A stretch of DNA of 64,000 nucleotides from Enoplosus armatus. Its lineage: Eukaryota; Chordata; Actinopteri; Centrarchiformes; Enoplosidae. A program made the position numbers and the translations under genes. Below the pieces are notes generated by a model. That model worked only from the letters and a program-made list of their open reading frames with translations, was not told the origin of the DNA and ran no database searches. Location of the stretch: positions 24,763,492 through 24,827,491 of the forward strand of contig NC_092183.1 of assembly GCF_043641665.1 (NCBI RefSeq), read 5' to 3'. Shown in pieces: positions 1-10,498 of this stretch. The first letter of the stretch is position 1, and each line of letters opens with the position of its first letter.

Positions 1-720
1 TCGACAGAATTATAAAATGACCTCAGAATTCTAGAATGTCATCAGAATTCTAGAATGACATCCGAATTCTGGAATATCGATAGAATTCTGGAATGTCGAT
101 AGAATTCTGGAATGTCGATAGAATTCTAGAATGACATCAGAATTGTAGAATGTTGACAGAATTCTAGAATGTCATCAGTATTCTAGAATGTTGACAGAAT
201 TCTAAAACAAACCTCAGAATTCTAGAATGTCATCAGAATTCTAGAACAACATCAGAATTCTGGAATGTCGATAGAATTCTGGAATGTTGACAGAATTCTA
301 GAATGTCATCAGAATTCTAAAATGACATCAGAATTCCAGAACAAAGCCAAAATTCTAGAAGGTCGACATAATTCTAGAGTGACAACAAAATTCTAGAACA
401 GCGTCAGAATTCTAGAATTTTGACAGAATTCTATAATGACCTCAGAATTCTAGAATGTTGACAAAATTCTAGAATGTCGACAACATTCTAGAATGACATC
501 AGAATTCTAGAACAGCGTCAGAATTCTAGAATGTTGACAGAATTCTAGAATGATCTCAGAATTCTAGAATGTCGACAGAGCTCTAGAATGACATAAGAAT
601 TCTAGAATGACCTCAGAATTCTAGAACAACATCAGAATTCTGGAATGTCGAATGAATTCTAGAATGTCAACATAATTCTAGAATGACATCAGAATTCTAG
701 AACAGCGTCAGAATTCTAGA

Positions 721-2295
721 ATGTTGACAGATTCTAGAATGACCTCAGAATTCTAGAATGTCATCAGAATTCTAGAATGACCTCAGAATTCAAGAACAAA
801 ATCAGAATTCTGGAATGTCGATGGAATTCTAAAATGACCTCAGAATTCTAGAATGTTGACAAAATTCTAGAATGTCGACAGAATTCTAGAATGACATCAG
901 AATTCTCGAACAAAGCCTAAATTCTAGAATGTCGAAATAATTCTAGAACGACATCAGAATTCTAGAACAGCGTCAGAATTCTAGAATGTTGACAGAATTC
1001 TAGAATGTCATCAGAATTCTGGAATGTCGACAGAATTCTAGAATGTCGATAGAATTCTAGAATGACATCAGAATTGTAGAATGTTTACAGAATTCGAGAA
1101 TGTCATCAGAATTCTGGAATGTTGATAGAATTCTGGAATGTCGATAGAATTCTAGAATGACATCAGAATTCTGGTATGTCGAAAAAATTCTAGAATGACC
1201 TCAGAATTCTAGAATGTTGACAAAATTCTAGAATGTCGACAGAATTCTAGAATGACATCAGAATTCTAGAACAGCGTCAGGATTCTAGAATGTTGACAGA
1301 ATTCTCGAATGACCTCAGAATTCTAGAATGTCGACAGAATTCTAGAATGACATCAGAATTCTGGAACAAAATCAAAATTCTAGAATGTCGACATAATTCT
1401 AGAATGACATCAGAATTCTAGAACAGCGTCTGAATTCTAGAATGTTGATAGAATTCTAAAATGACCTCAGAATTCTAGAATGTCATCAGAATTCTAGAAT
1501 GTCATCAGAATTCTAGAATGTCATCAGAATTCTAGAATGACCTCAGAATTCTAGAACAACATCAGAATTCTGGAATGTTGAAAGAATTCTAGAATGACAT
1601 CAAACTTCTAGAACAAAGCCAAAATTCTAGTATGTCGACATAATTCTGGAATGACATCAGAATTCTAGACCAGCGTCAGAATTCTAGAATGTTGACAGAA
1701 TTCTAGAATGACCTCAGAATTCTAGAACATCAGAATTCTGGAATGTCAAAAGAATTCTAGAATGACATCAGAATTCTAGAATGTTGACAAAATTCTAGAA
1801 TGTCGATAGAATTCTAAAATGACCTCAGAATTCCAGAATGTCATCAGAATTCTAGAATGACCTCAGAATTCTAGAACAAAATCAGAATTCTGGAATGTCA
1901 ATAGAATTCTAAAATGACCTCAGAATTCTAGAATGTCATCAGAATTCTAGAATGACCTCAGAATTCAAGAACAACATCAGAATTCTGGAATGTCGAAAGA
2001 ATTCTAGAATGACATCAGACTTCTAGAACAAAGCCAAAATTCTAGAATGTCAACATAATTCTGGAATGAAATCAGAATTCTGGAATGTCATCAGACTTCT
2101 AGAACAACGTCAGAATTCTGGAATGTCAATGGAATTCTGGAATGTAGATAGAATTCTAGAATGACATCAGAATTGTAGAATGTTGACAGAATTCTAGAAT
2201 GTCATCAGAATTCTAGAATGTCGACAGAACTCTAAAATGACCTCAGAATTCTAGAACATCAGAATTCTGGAATGTCGAAAGAATTCTAGAATGAC
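721..2295. repeat. Higher-order repeat block, copy 1 (inside satellite)
   Basis: The order of unit variants here, including private changes such as GTTGACAGATTC (one base short) and CAGGATTC, recurs about 1760 bp downstream at 2481-4074. The match is nearly base for base, so this is a segmental duplication of some 80 units rather than independent homogenisation of single units. The copies diverge just after 2295 (ATGACCTC here, ATGACATC in copy 2). Confidence 0.85.
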
Positions 2296-2480
2296 CTCAG
2301 AATTCGAGAATGTCATCAGAATTCTAAAATGACATCAGAATTGTAGAATGTCATCAGAATTCCAGAATGACATAAGAATTCTAGAATGACCTCAGAATTC
2401 TAGAATGTGGACAGAATTCTAAAATGACCTCAGAATTCCAGAATGTCATCAGAATTCTAGAATCACATCGGAATTCTAGA

Positions 2481-4074
2481 ATGTTGACAGATTCTAGAAT
2501 GACCTCAGAATTCTAGAATGTCATCAGAATTCTAGAATGACCTCAGAATTCAAGAACAAAATCAGAATTCTGGAATGTCGATAGAATTCTAAAATGACCT
2601 CAGAATTCTAGAATGTTGACAAAATTCTAGAATGTCGACAGAATTCTAGAATGACATCAGAATTCTCGAACAAAGCCTAAATTCTAGAATGTCGAAATAA
2701 TTCTAGAACGACATCAGAATTCTAGAACAGCGTCAGAATTCTAGAATGTTGACAGAATACTAGAATGTCATCAGAATTCTGGAATGTCGACAGAATTCTA
2801 GAATGTCGATAAAATTCTAGAATGACATCAGAATTGTAGAATGTTTACAGAATTCTAGAATGTCATCAGAATTCTGGAATGTCGATAGAATTCTGGAATG
2901 TCGATAGAATTCTAGAATGACATCAGAATTCTGGTATGTCGAAAAAATTCTAGAATGACCTCAGAATTCTAGAATGTTGACAAAATTCTAGAATGTCGAC
3001 AGAATTCTAGAATGACATCAGAATTCTAGAACAGCGTCAGGATTCTAGAATGTTGACAGAATTCTAGAATGACCTCAGAATTCTAGAATGTCGACAGAAT
3101 TCTAGAATGACATCAGAATTCTGGAACAAAATCAAAATTCTAGAATGTCGACATAATTCTAGAATGACATCAGAATTCTAGAACAGCGTCTGAATTCTAG
3201 AATGTTGATAGAATTCTAAAATGACCTCAGAATTCTAGAATGTCATCAGAATTCTAGAATGTCATCAGAATTCTAGAATGTCATCAGAATTCGAGAATGA
3301 CATCAGAATTCTAGAATGACCTCAGAATTCTAGAACAACATCAGAATTCTGGAATGTTGAAAGAATTCTAGAATGACATCAAACTTCTAGAACAAAGCCA
3401 AAATTCTAGTATGTCGACATAATTCTGGAATGACATCAGAATTCTAGACCAGCGTCAGAATTCTAGAATGTTGACAGAATTCTAGAATGACCTCAGAATT
3501 CTAGAACATCAGAATTCTGGAATGTCGAAAGAATTCTAGAATGACATCAGAATTCTAGAATGTCGACAAAATTCTAGAATGTCGATAGAATTCTAAAATG
3601 ACCTCAGAATTCCAGAATGTCATCAGAATTCTAGAATGACCTCAGAATTCTAGAACAAAATCAGAATTCTGGAATGTCAATAGAATTCTAAAATGACCTC
3701 AGAATTCTAGAATGTCATCAGAATTCTAGAATGACCTCAGAATTCAAGAACAACATCAGAATTCTGGAATGTCGAAAGAATTCTAGAATGACATCAGACT
3801 TCTAGAACAAAGCCAAAATTCTAGAATGTCAACATAATTCTGGAATGAAATCAGAATTCTGGAATGTCATCAGACTTCTAGAACAACGTCAGAATTCTGG
3901 AATGTCAATGGAATTCTGGAATGTAGATAGAATTCTAGAATGACATCAGAATTGTAGAATGTTGACAGAATTCTAGAATGTCATCAGAATTCTAGAATGT
4001 CGACAGAACTCTAAAATGACCTCAGAATTCTAGAACATCAGAATTCTGGAATGTCGAAAGAATTCTAGAATGAC
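2481..4074. repeat. Higher-order repeat block, copy 2 (inside satellite)
   Basis: This is the second copy of 721-2295. The offset is 1760 bp at the start and 1779 bp after about 3300, which is one extra 19-bp unit gained near 3290-3310 or lost in copy 1. Scattered single-base differences (for example TTCTCGAA at 1302 against TTCTAGAA here) show the copies have begun to diverge. Confidence 0.85.
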
Positions 4075-5292
4075 ATCAGAATTCTAGAACAGCGTCAGAA
4101 TTCTAGAATTTTGACAGAATTCTATAATGACCTCAGAATTCTAGAATGTCGACAGAATTCTAGAATGACATAAGAATTCTAGAATAACATCAGAATGCTG
4201 GAATGTCGATAGAATTCTGAAATGTCGATAGAATTCTAGAATGACATCAGAGTTGTAGAATGTTGACAGAATTGTAGAACAGAGTCATAATTCTAGAATG
4301 TTGACAGATATCTAGAATGACATCAGAATGTAGAACAGAGTCAGAATCCTAGAATGACATCCGAATTCTAGGACAGCGTTAGAATCCTAAAACAGCGTCA
4401 GAATTCTAGAATGACCTCAGAATTCGAGAATGTCATCAGAATTCTAAAATGACATCAGAATTGTAGAATGACATCAGAATTCCAGAACAAAGCCAAAATT
4501 CTAGAATGTCGACAGAATTCTAGAATGACAACAGAATTCTAGAACAGCGTCAGAATTCTAGAATTTTGACAGAATTCTATAATGACCTCAGAATTCTAGA
4601 ATGTTGACAAAATTCTAGAATGTCGACAGAATTCTAGAATGACAACAGAATTCTAGAACAGCGTTAGAATTCTAGAATGTTGACAGAATTCTAGATTGAC
4701 CTCAGAATTCTAGAATGTCGACAGAACTCTAGAATGACATAAGAATTCTATAATGACCTCAGAATTCTAGAACAACATCAGAATTCTGGAATCTCGATAG
4801 AATTCTGGAATGTCGATAGAATTCTAGAATGACATCAGAATTGTAGAATGTTGACAGAATTCTAGAATGTCATCAGAATTCTAGAATGTCGACAGAATTC
4901 TAAAATGACCTCAGCATACTAGAATGTCATCAGAATTCTAGAACAACATCAGAATTCTGGAATGTCGATAGAATTCTGGAATGTCGATAGAATTCTAAAA
5001 TGACATCAGAATTCTAGAATGACATCAGAATTCTAGAATGACATCAGAATTCTAGAACATCAGAATTCTGGAATGTCGAAAGAATTCTAGAATGACATCA
5101 GAATTCTAGATTTAATCTAGAAATTACTAAAACTATCTCTTCATCTAAGCCATCAACTTGTCTCTTAGACCCCATCCCAACCTGGCTGCTCAAAGAGGTT
5201 TTACCTTTAGTCAGCACTTCTTTACTAGACATGATCAATCTGTCCTTATTAACAGGCTACGTACCACAGTCCTTTAAAGTAGCTGTAATTAG

Positions 5293-6582
5293 ATTCTTGA
5301 GAAAGCAGTCGCCAACCAGCTGTGTGACTTTCTACATGACAATAGGTTGCTTGAGGACTTTCAGTCAGGTTTCAGAGCTCATCATAGCACAGAGACGGCA
5401 CTGGTGAAAGTTACAAATGACCTTCTCACTGCATCAGACAAAGGACTTGTCTCTATACTTGCTTTGTTAGATCTTAGTGCTGCATTCGACACCATTGACC
5501 ATCATATCCTATTACAGAGACTGGAACATTTAATTGGCATCAAAGGAACCGCACTAAGCTGGTTTAAGTCGTATTTATCAGATCGATCTCAGTTTGTACA
5601 TGTTAACGATGAATCCTCCATGTACGCCAAAGTCAGTCATGGAGTTCCACAAGGTTCTGTGCTTGGACCAATACTATTCACCTTATATATGCTTCCTTTA
5701 GGGGATATTATTAGAAAACACTCCATACATTTTCATTGCTATGCAGATGATACCCAGCTATATTTATCGATCAAGCCAGAAGAACCTCATCAGTTAGCCA
5801 AGCTTCAAGCATGCCTTAAGGACATAAAGACCTGGATGACCTGTAATTATCTGATGTTGAACTCAGACAAGACAGAAGTTATTGTTCTTGGCCCTGAACA
5901 CCTCAGAAATACAGTATCTAAGGATATTGTTACCCTAGATGGCATTGCCCTGGCCTCCAGCGCCACCGTGAGGAATCTCGGAGTTGTCTTTGATCAGGAC
6001 ATGTCCTTTAACTCCCACGTAAAACAAACTTCACGGACTGCCTTCTTTCACCTCCGTAACATTGCAAAAATCAGGAAGATCCTGTCTCAAACAGATGCAG
6101 AAAAATTAGTCCATGCATTTGTCACGTCTAGGCTGGATTATTGCAATTCCTTATTATCAGGCTGTCCCAATAAGTCCCTGAGGACTCTCCAGCTGATCCA
6201 GAATGCTGCAGCACGTGTACTGACAGGAACCAGGAAAAGAGATCATATTTCTCCTGTATTAGCTTCTCTGCACTGGCTCCCTGTAAAATCTAGAATAGAG
6301 TTTAAACTGCTTCTCCTCACCTACAAAGCTCTTACTGGTCAGGCACCATCATATCTTAAAGAGCTCATAGTACGCTATTACCCTACTAGAGCACTCCGCT
6401 CCCAGAATGCAGGGCTGCTTGTGGTTCCTAGAGTCTCCAAAAACAGAACAGGAGCCAGAGCCTTCAGCTATCAAGCTCCTCTCCTGTGGAATCAGCTCCC
6501 AGTTTGGGTCCGGGAGGCAGACACACTCTCTACTTTTAAGAGTAGGCTTAAAACTTTGCTTTTTGATAACGCTTATAGTTAA
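5293..6582 (+). pseudogene. L2-type reverse transcriptase (ORF2) fragment
   Basis: The open frame runs from about 5293, with the first ATG-like start at 5347 (TTG read as start), to the stop at 6580-6582. Counting from 5347 as residue 1, motifs seen include SGFRAHHST near residue 8, [12 protein letters not shown] near 41, [10 protein letters not shown] near 99 and the catalytic YADD box at 132-135. The C-terminal thumb-like part [10 protein letters not shown]...RVLTGTRK...LHWLPV is characteristic of L2/CR1 elements. Upstream, the linker at 5140-5292 is in another frame and joins the RT abruptly at ATTAG/ATTCTTGAG (5288-5300), where several fingers motifs expected between the two parts are missing; this is an internal deletion with frame change. 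The protein is therefore not functional as it stands. Confidence 0.9.
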
Positions 6583-7073
6583 GGGCTGGCTCAGGCCTGC
6601 CTGGACCAGCCCCCTAGTTATGCTGCTATAGGCCTACACTGCTGGGGGACTTCCCATGATGCACTGAGCTTTCCTCCTCTCCCTCCTCATCTTTGCACAT
6701 TCATCACAGTCCAATGCATGTTACTAACTTTATTTCTTCCCCGGAGTTTCTTTGTGCTTTGTCGACTCGTAGGTCGCTGTGGATCGTGGTCCTGGTACGC
6801 CTGGGTGCTGCTGCCGCCATGGGCCTGCCTGACTCTCATCTCTACAGTTATTATGTTTAGTCGTAGTTCTGTTACTATTAAAGCTCCTATTATTAATCTA
6901 AGCTAATATTACAGCTACTTCTACTGTTAGTGCTGCCATACATCTTTGCCTACCTGTCTGTCTGTCTATCTGTGTCTCTACGTCTATCTCTCTGTCTCTG
7001 TCTCTGTCTCTCCCTCTCTCTCTCTCTCTCTCTCTCAAACCCAACCGGTCAAAGCAGATGACCGCCCACCTAG

Positions 7074-7614
7074 CCCTTTCATGCATGAATTATGACAGCC
7101 TCAGTCAGGATTTTGACGAAGTGTTTTTATTTCTCTTTAGGCATGAAAAAAAAAATTTAACTTAATTTTTTTCAAATGTTCGTTTCACACAAAGTTCTTC
7201 ACATGCATGGACAGCATGCATTTGAGTTTTCAACTGAAGAAATATGTATTTAACACACCAATGAATAAAATGGAAATTTTAACAATTGTATTACTCCTTA
7301 GTTGTTACTTGATGTTACCAAATTTTATTTACTATTTATTATAAATTATAAATTTATTTAGGGTCTCCTACTATAGAAGGATTGGCAAGGTATTCCTGAG
7401 CTGCTCAGCGTTTCTGGCCTTCCGTTGGCCATCTTGGTTTTGAGACATTTGTGTTGCGCTTACAATGGCTGGCCAGTGGGTGGCAGTGTATGGGATGACA
7501 CACTAGCGTCCACTGTGGTGGTTGATGTGCAACTACACCATTAAAACCCATGCATATACAAGAAAACAGCTTTTGAATAGCTGTCCACTGTAGTGACCAC
7601 TATGCGTGAAAGGG
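7074..7614. mobile_element. Small inverted-repeat element, piggyBac-like, with CTAG duplication
   Basis: This 541-bp insertion lies inside the L2 3' region. Its ends are CCCTTTCATGCAT (7074-7086) and the inverted CCCTTTCACGCAT (7602-7614). It is flanked on both sides by CTAG (7070-7073 and 7615-7618). The related L2 copy at 34731-35280 reads straight through this point with a single CTAG, so the boundaries are supported by an empty site. A CCC start, inverted termini and a palindromic 4-bp duplication fit a non-autonomous piggyBac-superfamily element, although piggyBac normally uses TTAA. It has no coding capacity. Confidence 0.8.
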
Positions 7615-7845
7615 CTAGAGTCTGGTTCTGCTCGAGTTTTCTGCCTCTTAAAAGGAAGTTTTTCCTTGCCACTGTCGCCAAAGTGCTTGCTCATGGTGGG
7701 AACTGTTGGGTCTCTGTAATAACATTATAAAGAGTCGGTCTAGACCTGCTCTATTTTGTAAAGTGTCATGAGATGACTTTTGTTGTGATTTGGCACTATA
7801 TAAAAAAAATTGAATTGAATTGAATTGAATTGAAATTGAATTGAA

Positions 7846-8909
7846 TCAGAATTCTAGAACAGCATCAGAATTCTAGAATTTTGACAGAATTCTATAATGA
7901 CCTCAGAATTCTAGAATGTCGACAGAATTCGAGAATGAGATAAGAATTCTAGAATTACCTCATAATTCTAGAATGTTGAGAAAATTCTAGAATGATGACA
8001 GAATTCTAAAATGACCTCAGAATTCTAGAATGTCATCAGAATTCTAGAATTACATCAGAATTCTAGAACAACATCAGAATTCTGGAATGTCGAAAGAATT
8101 CTAGAATGACATCAGAATTCTAGAACAAAGCCAAAATTCTAGAATGTTGACATAATTCTAGAATGACATCAGAATTCTAGAACAGCGTCAGAATTCTACA
8201 ATGACATCAGAATTTCAGAATGACATCAGAATTCTAGAATGACATCAGAATTCTAGAATGTCGACAGAATTCTAGAACGTCAGAATTCTGGAATGTCGAT
8301 AGAATTATAGAATGACATCAGAATTCTAAAACAAAGTCAAAATTCTAGAATGTCGACATAATTCTAGAATTACATCAGAATTCTAGAATGTCATCAGAAT
8401 ACTAGATTGACAGAATTCTAGAATGACCTCAGAATTCCAGAACAACGTCAGAATTCTGGAATGCCGACATAATTCTAGAATGACATCAGAATTCTAGAAT
8501 AACATCAGAATTCTAGAACAGCGTCAGAATTCTAGAATGTTGACAGAATTATAGAACAGATTTGTAGATTTGATTGTAGACAATTGTAGAATGACATCAG
8601 AATTCTAGAATGACATCAGAATTCTAGAATGTCGACAGAATTCTAAAATGACCTCAGAATTCTAGAACGTCAGAATTCTGAAATGTCGATAGAATTTTCG
8701 AATGACATCAGAATTCTAGAATGACATCAAAATTCTAGAACAGTGTCAGAATTCTAGATTGACATCAGAATCCTAGGTTGATGTCAGAATTCTAGATTGA
8801 CATCAGAATCCTAGGTTGATATCAGAATTCTAGAATGACATCAGAATTCTAGAACGTCAGAATTCTAGAATGTCAACAGAATTTTACAATGACATCAGAA
8901 TTCTAGAAT
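7846..8909. repeat. 19-bp satellite array, right block
   Basis: The same GAATTCTAGAATGACATCA-type units resume directly after the L2 tail. This block is more degenerate: it includes units with TTATAGAA, a decayed stretch at 8551-8590, and a local variant with TCCTAGGTTGATGTCA near 8770-8825. The marker variant with ATTTTGACA followed by TTCTATAATGACCTCA, seen at about 411, 4101 and 4549, recurs at about 7869. That supports one original array split by the L2 insertion. Confidence 0.95.
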
Positions 8910-9300
8910 TGAGGTACTTCAAAAAAACGAAAGAATGCAATGTAGTCCGTTCAAAAAAGTGAAAAAATTAAGTTGAGTGAAGTCAAAAAATTTGAGTTGA
9001 GTCAATTTAAAAAAAAATTAAAAATTAATTTCAGTCAATTCAAAACAATTTTGAAAAATGAAGTTCAGTCAACTCAATAAAAGCGAAAAATCTTTGTTGA
9101 GTCAACTCAAAAAAAAATTAGTTTGTCATCACCTTAAATTTTATTAAGTCAACTCAATTTAATATAATTAATTAATTAATTTAACAAACTCAAAAAATGT
9201 AATTGAGTCAACTCAAATAAATAATATTGAATCAACTGAAATTAATTTAATTTAATGAAGTCAAATAAATTGAATTTAATTGTTTTTTTAATTGTTGTGG
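8910..9300. repeat. Degenerate AT-rich repeat with TTGAGTCAACTCAA palindromes
   Basis: This strongly A/T-rich stretch is built from loosely repeated words TTGAGTCAA, AGTCAACTCAA and TCAAAAAA, spaced roughly 40-60 bp apart. The 14-bp palindrome TTGAGTCAACTCAA is complete near 9097-9110 and broken elsewhere. There is no coding frame. It could be an old minisatellite or a decayed element at the satellite border. Confidence 0.6.
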
Positions 9301-9961
9301 CAAAAGAGAAATTATGTTATTGGTGAAAAATGATGAAACAGAGACCAGTTGATTATCAAAGCAACACTGTTTCAAATAAAATGTCAATCAAGTCTATAAA
9401 ATCTATTGACAGTTTATCACTCTATTTTTCAACTCACATACACTTCATCACTTCCATTATTCAGTGGCGAGCCGTGCATTTCACACCTAGGCCTTCAGTG
9501 ATGTCCTACACTGAATGAATCCACCTCTCTACCATCATTATGACGCCATGGCTCTCGAAACCATACATTTATACAGAAACAAACATAGTCGAGTACAACT
9601 ACTTTATTTCCGGAGCATTTAAAATCAATACACCCGTATTAACAATTAAGAGTAGTAAAGTAAAAGTTATATGTTCGCTTGGATACTGTCACAACTTAAA
9701 AATAAAAGGCAATCAGTCTACAAAGTTTTAAGTCCACTAAACAGCACATTGTCACACCCGCAAAGCAGTTTAATTAAAGAAACCTGAGGTAAAGAAACAA
9801 ACTATTCATTGAAAATAAAAGTAAAAATGATTTGTATTTGTTCTTGAGAATACATTTCCAACAGTGGTGAAATAGTGTGGCCTACTCCTTGAATGTCCAC
9901 TTTGATATAGATTAAAGAGAAACAATTCAGTCCCTGGCATAACACCGGCACATTATGGAAT

Positions 9962-10037
9962 CTATCTTGACGGTATAGCGCAGGCGGCGCCTGGCGCAGG
10001 GCACGGCGCAGATCGCTCCGCCAGACCGTCAAGATAG
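9962..10037. repeat. GC-rich fold-back palindrome inside the hAT element
   Basis: CTATCTTGACGGT (9962-9974) pairs with ACCGTCAAGATAG (10025-10037). Between them is a GC-rich loop with several GGCGC words that can pair further (GGCGGCGCCTGGCGC and GGCACGGCGCAG). The composition is unlike the AT-rich surroundings, which suggests a fold-back or MITE-like insertion nested in the hAT copy. Exact outer limits are unclear. Confidence 0.55.
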
Positions 10038-10171
10038 GGCCCCATATCTTGAAGAACCATCAAGCATTTATTTTTTAATATATTTGTCATTTTATTTCGT
10101 TAACATTGATTTAATACTAACAAAATAAAATCACAAATATATATATAGGCTATATATAAAAAATCCAGCCG

Positions 10172-10498
10172 TCATTTGGTGTCTCGTTGCTGCCTTAAAC
10201 AACTCAAGTTTGCAAACCCAGTGTGGCTCCAAACACCAAATCGATCTGTTGCAAACAGCAGGCATTCCCAGCAGTACAATTTGCAGTTCCTCTCTGAACC
10301 TGTGAGCCAGGGATACCGCTCGTAGTTGCTGCTTTGAAAGTGGCGCACAAACCCTTTTCCCGGCTGGGACAGGTTAGCTAGCGCGGGGGTTGGACGACCT
10401 ATCCTCACAATATCAAGTTTTTCTTGAAAGGTCCGTCTTGAAAATGGCGTTGCATGTATATCAGCGACCAGATCAATCTCTTCTCCTCCTTCAGCCAT
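10172..10498 (-). pseudogene. hAT transposase N-terminal fragment (TTF-type zinc finger)
   Basis: This is a 108-codon open frame starting at an ATG (10496-10498) with an acidic start, MAEGGEEIDLVAD. It contains VRHFQSSNYERYPWLTGSE followed by a Cys pair, KLYCWECLLF. That arrangement is typical of the TTF-type zinc finger at the start of ZMYM1-like hAT transposases, which are many hundred residues long. The frame stops after GFANLSCLRQQRDTK with no RNase-H-like domain or dimerisation region. It lies inside the hAT borders, so it is a transposon remnant rather than a host gene. Confidence 0.8.

Larger units (their letters stand above)
1..5110. repeat. 19-bp satellite array, left block
   Basis: The block is an uninterrupted head-to-tail array of a unit close to GAATTCTAGAATGACATCA (19 bp), roughly 270 copies. 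The first ten bases, GAATTCTAGA, are nearly invariant and join an EcoRI site to an XbaI site. The last nine bases vary among a few recurring forms such as ATGTCATCA, ATGACCTCA, ATGTTGACA, ATGTCGATA, ACAGCGTCA and ACAAAGCCA; a shorter 16-bp unit ending ACATCA also occurs. No open reading frame over 60 codons exists in these 5 kb, since every unit carries TAG or TGA and the 19-bp period moves through all frames. The array runs off the left edge of the window. Confidence 0.97.
5111..7845 (+). mobile_element. L2-type non-LTR retrotransposon, 5'-truncated, inside satellite
   Basis: This non-satellite segment has satellite on both sides. It starts within the coding part of a LINE (an endonuclease-RT linker reading like TWLLKEVLPLVS), so the 5' end is missing. 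A reverse-transcriptase frame (5293-6582) follows, then about 1.2 kb of 3' untranslated sequence with TC-rich and TGTC-rich simple repeats, and a tail of repeated TTGAA units at 7811-7845, typical of the L2/CR1 group. The last 1 kb matches a second copy at 34731-35280 on the other strand. A 541-bp inverted-repeat element sits inside it at 7074-7614. Target duplications cannot be recognised because the flanks are repetitive. Confidence 0.9.

Noticed and set aside
1..5110. Regular short repeats resembling a CRISPR array
   Set aside because: There are no unique spacers between repeats, units abut directly with 19-bp period, and the DNA is vertebrate. It is a satellite.
10172..10498. Possible host ZMYM-type gene
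   Set aside because: It lies between hAT termini with an 8-bp target duplication and lacks all downstream exons, so it is a transposase remnant.
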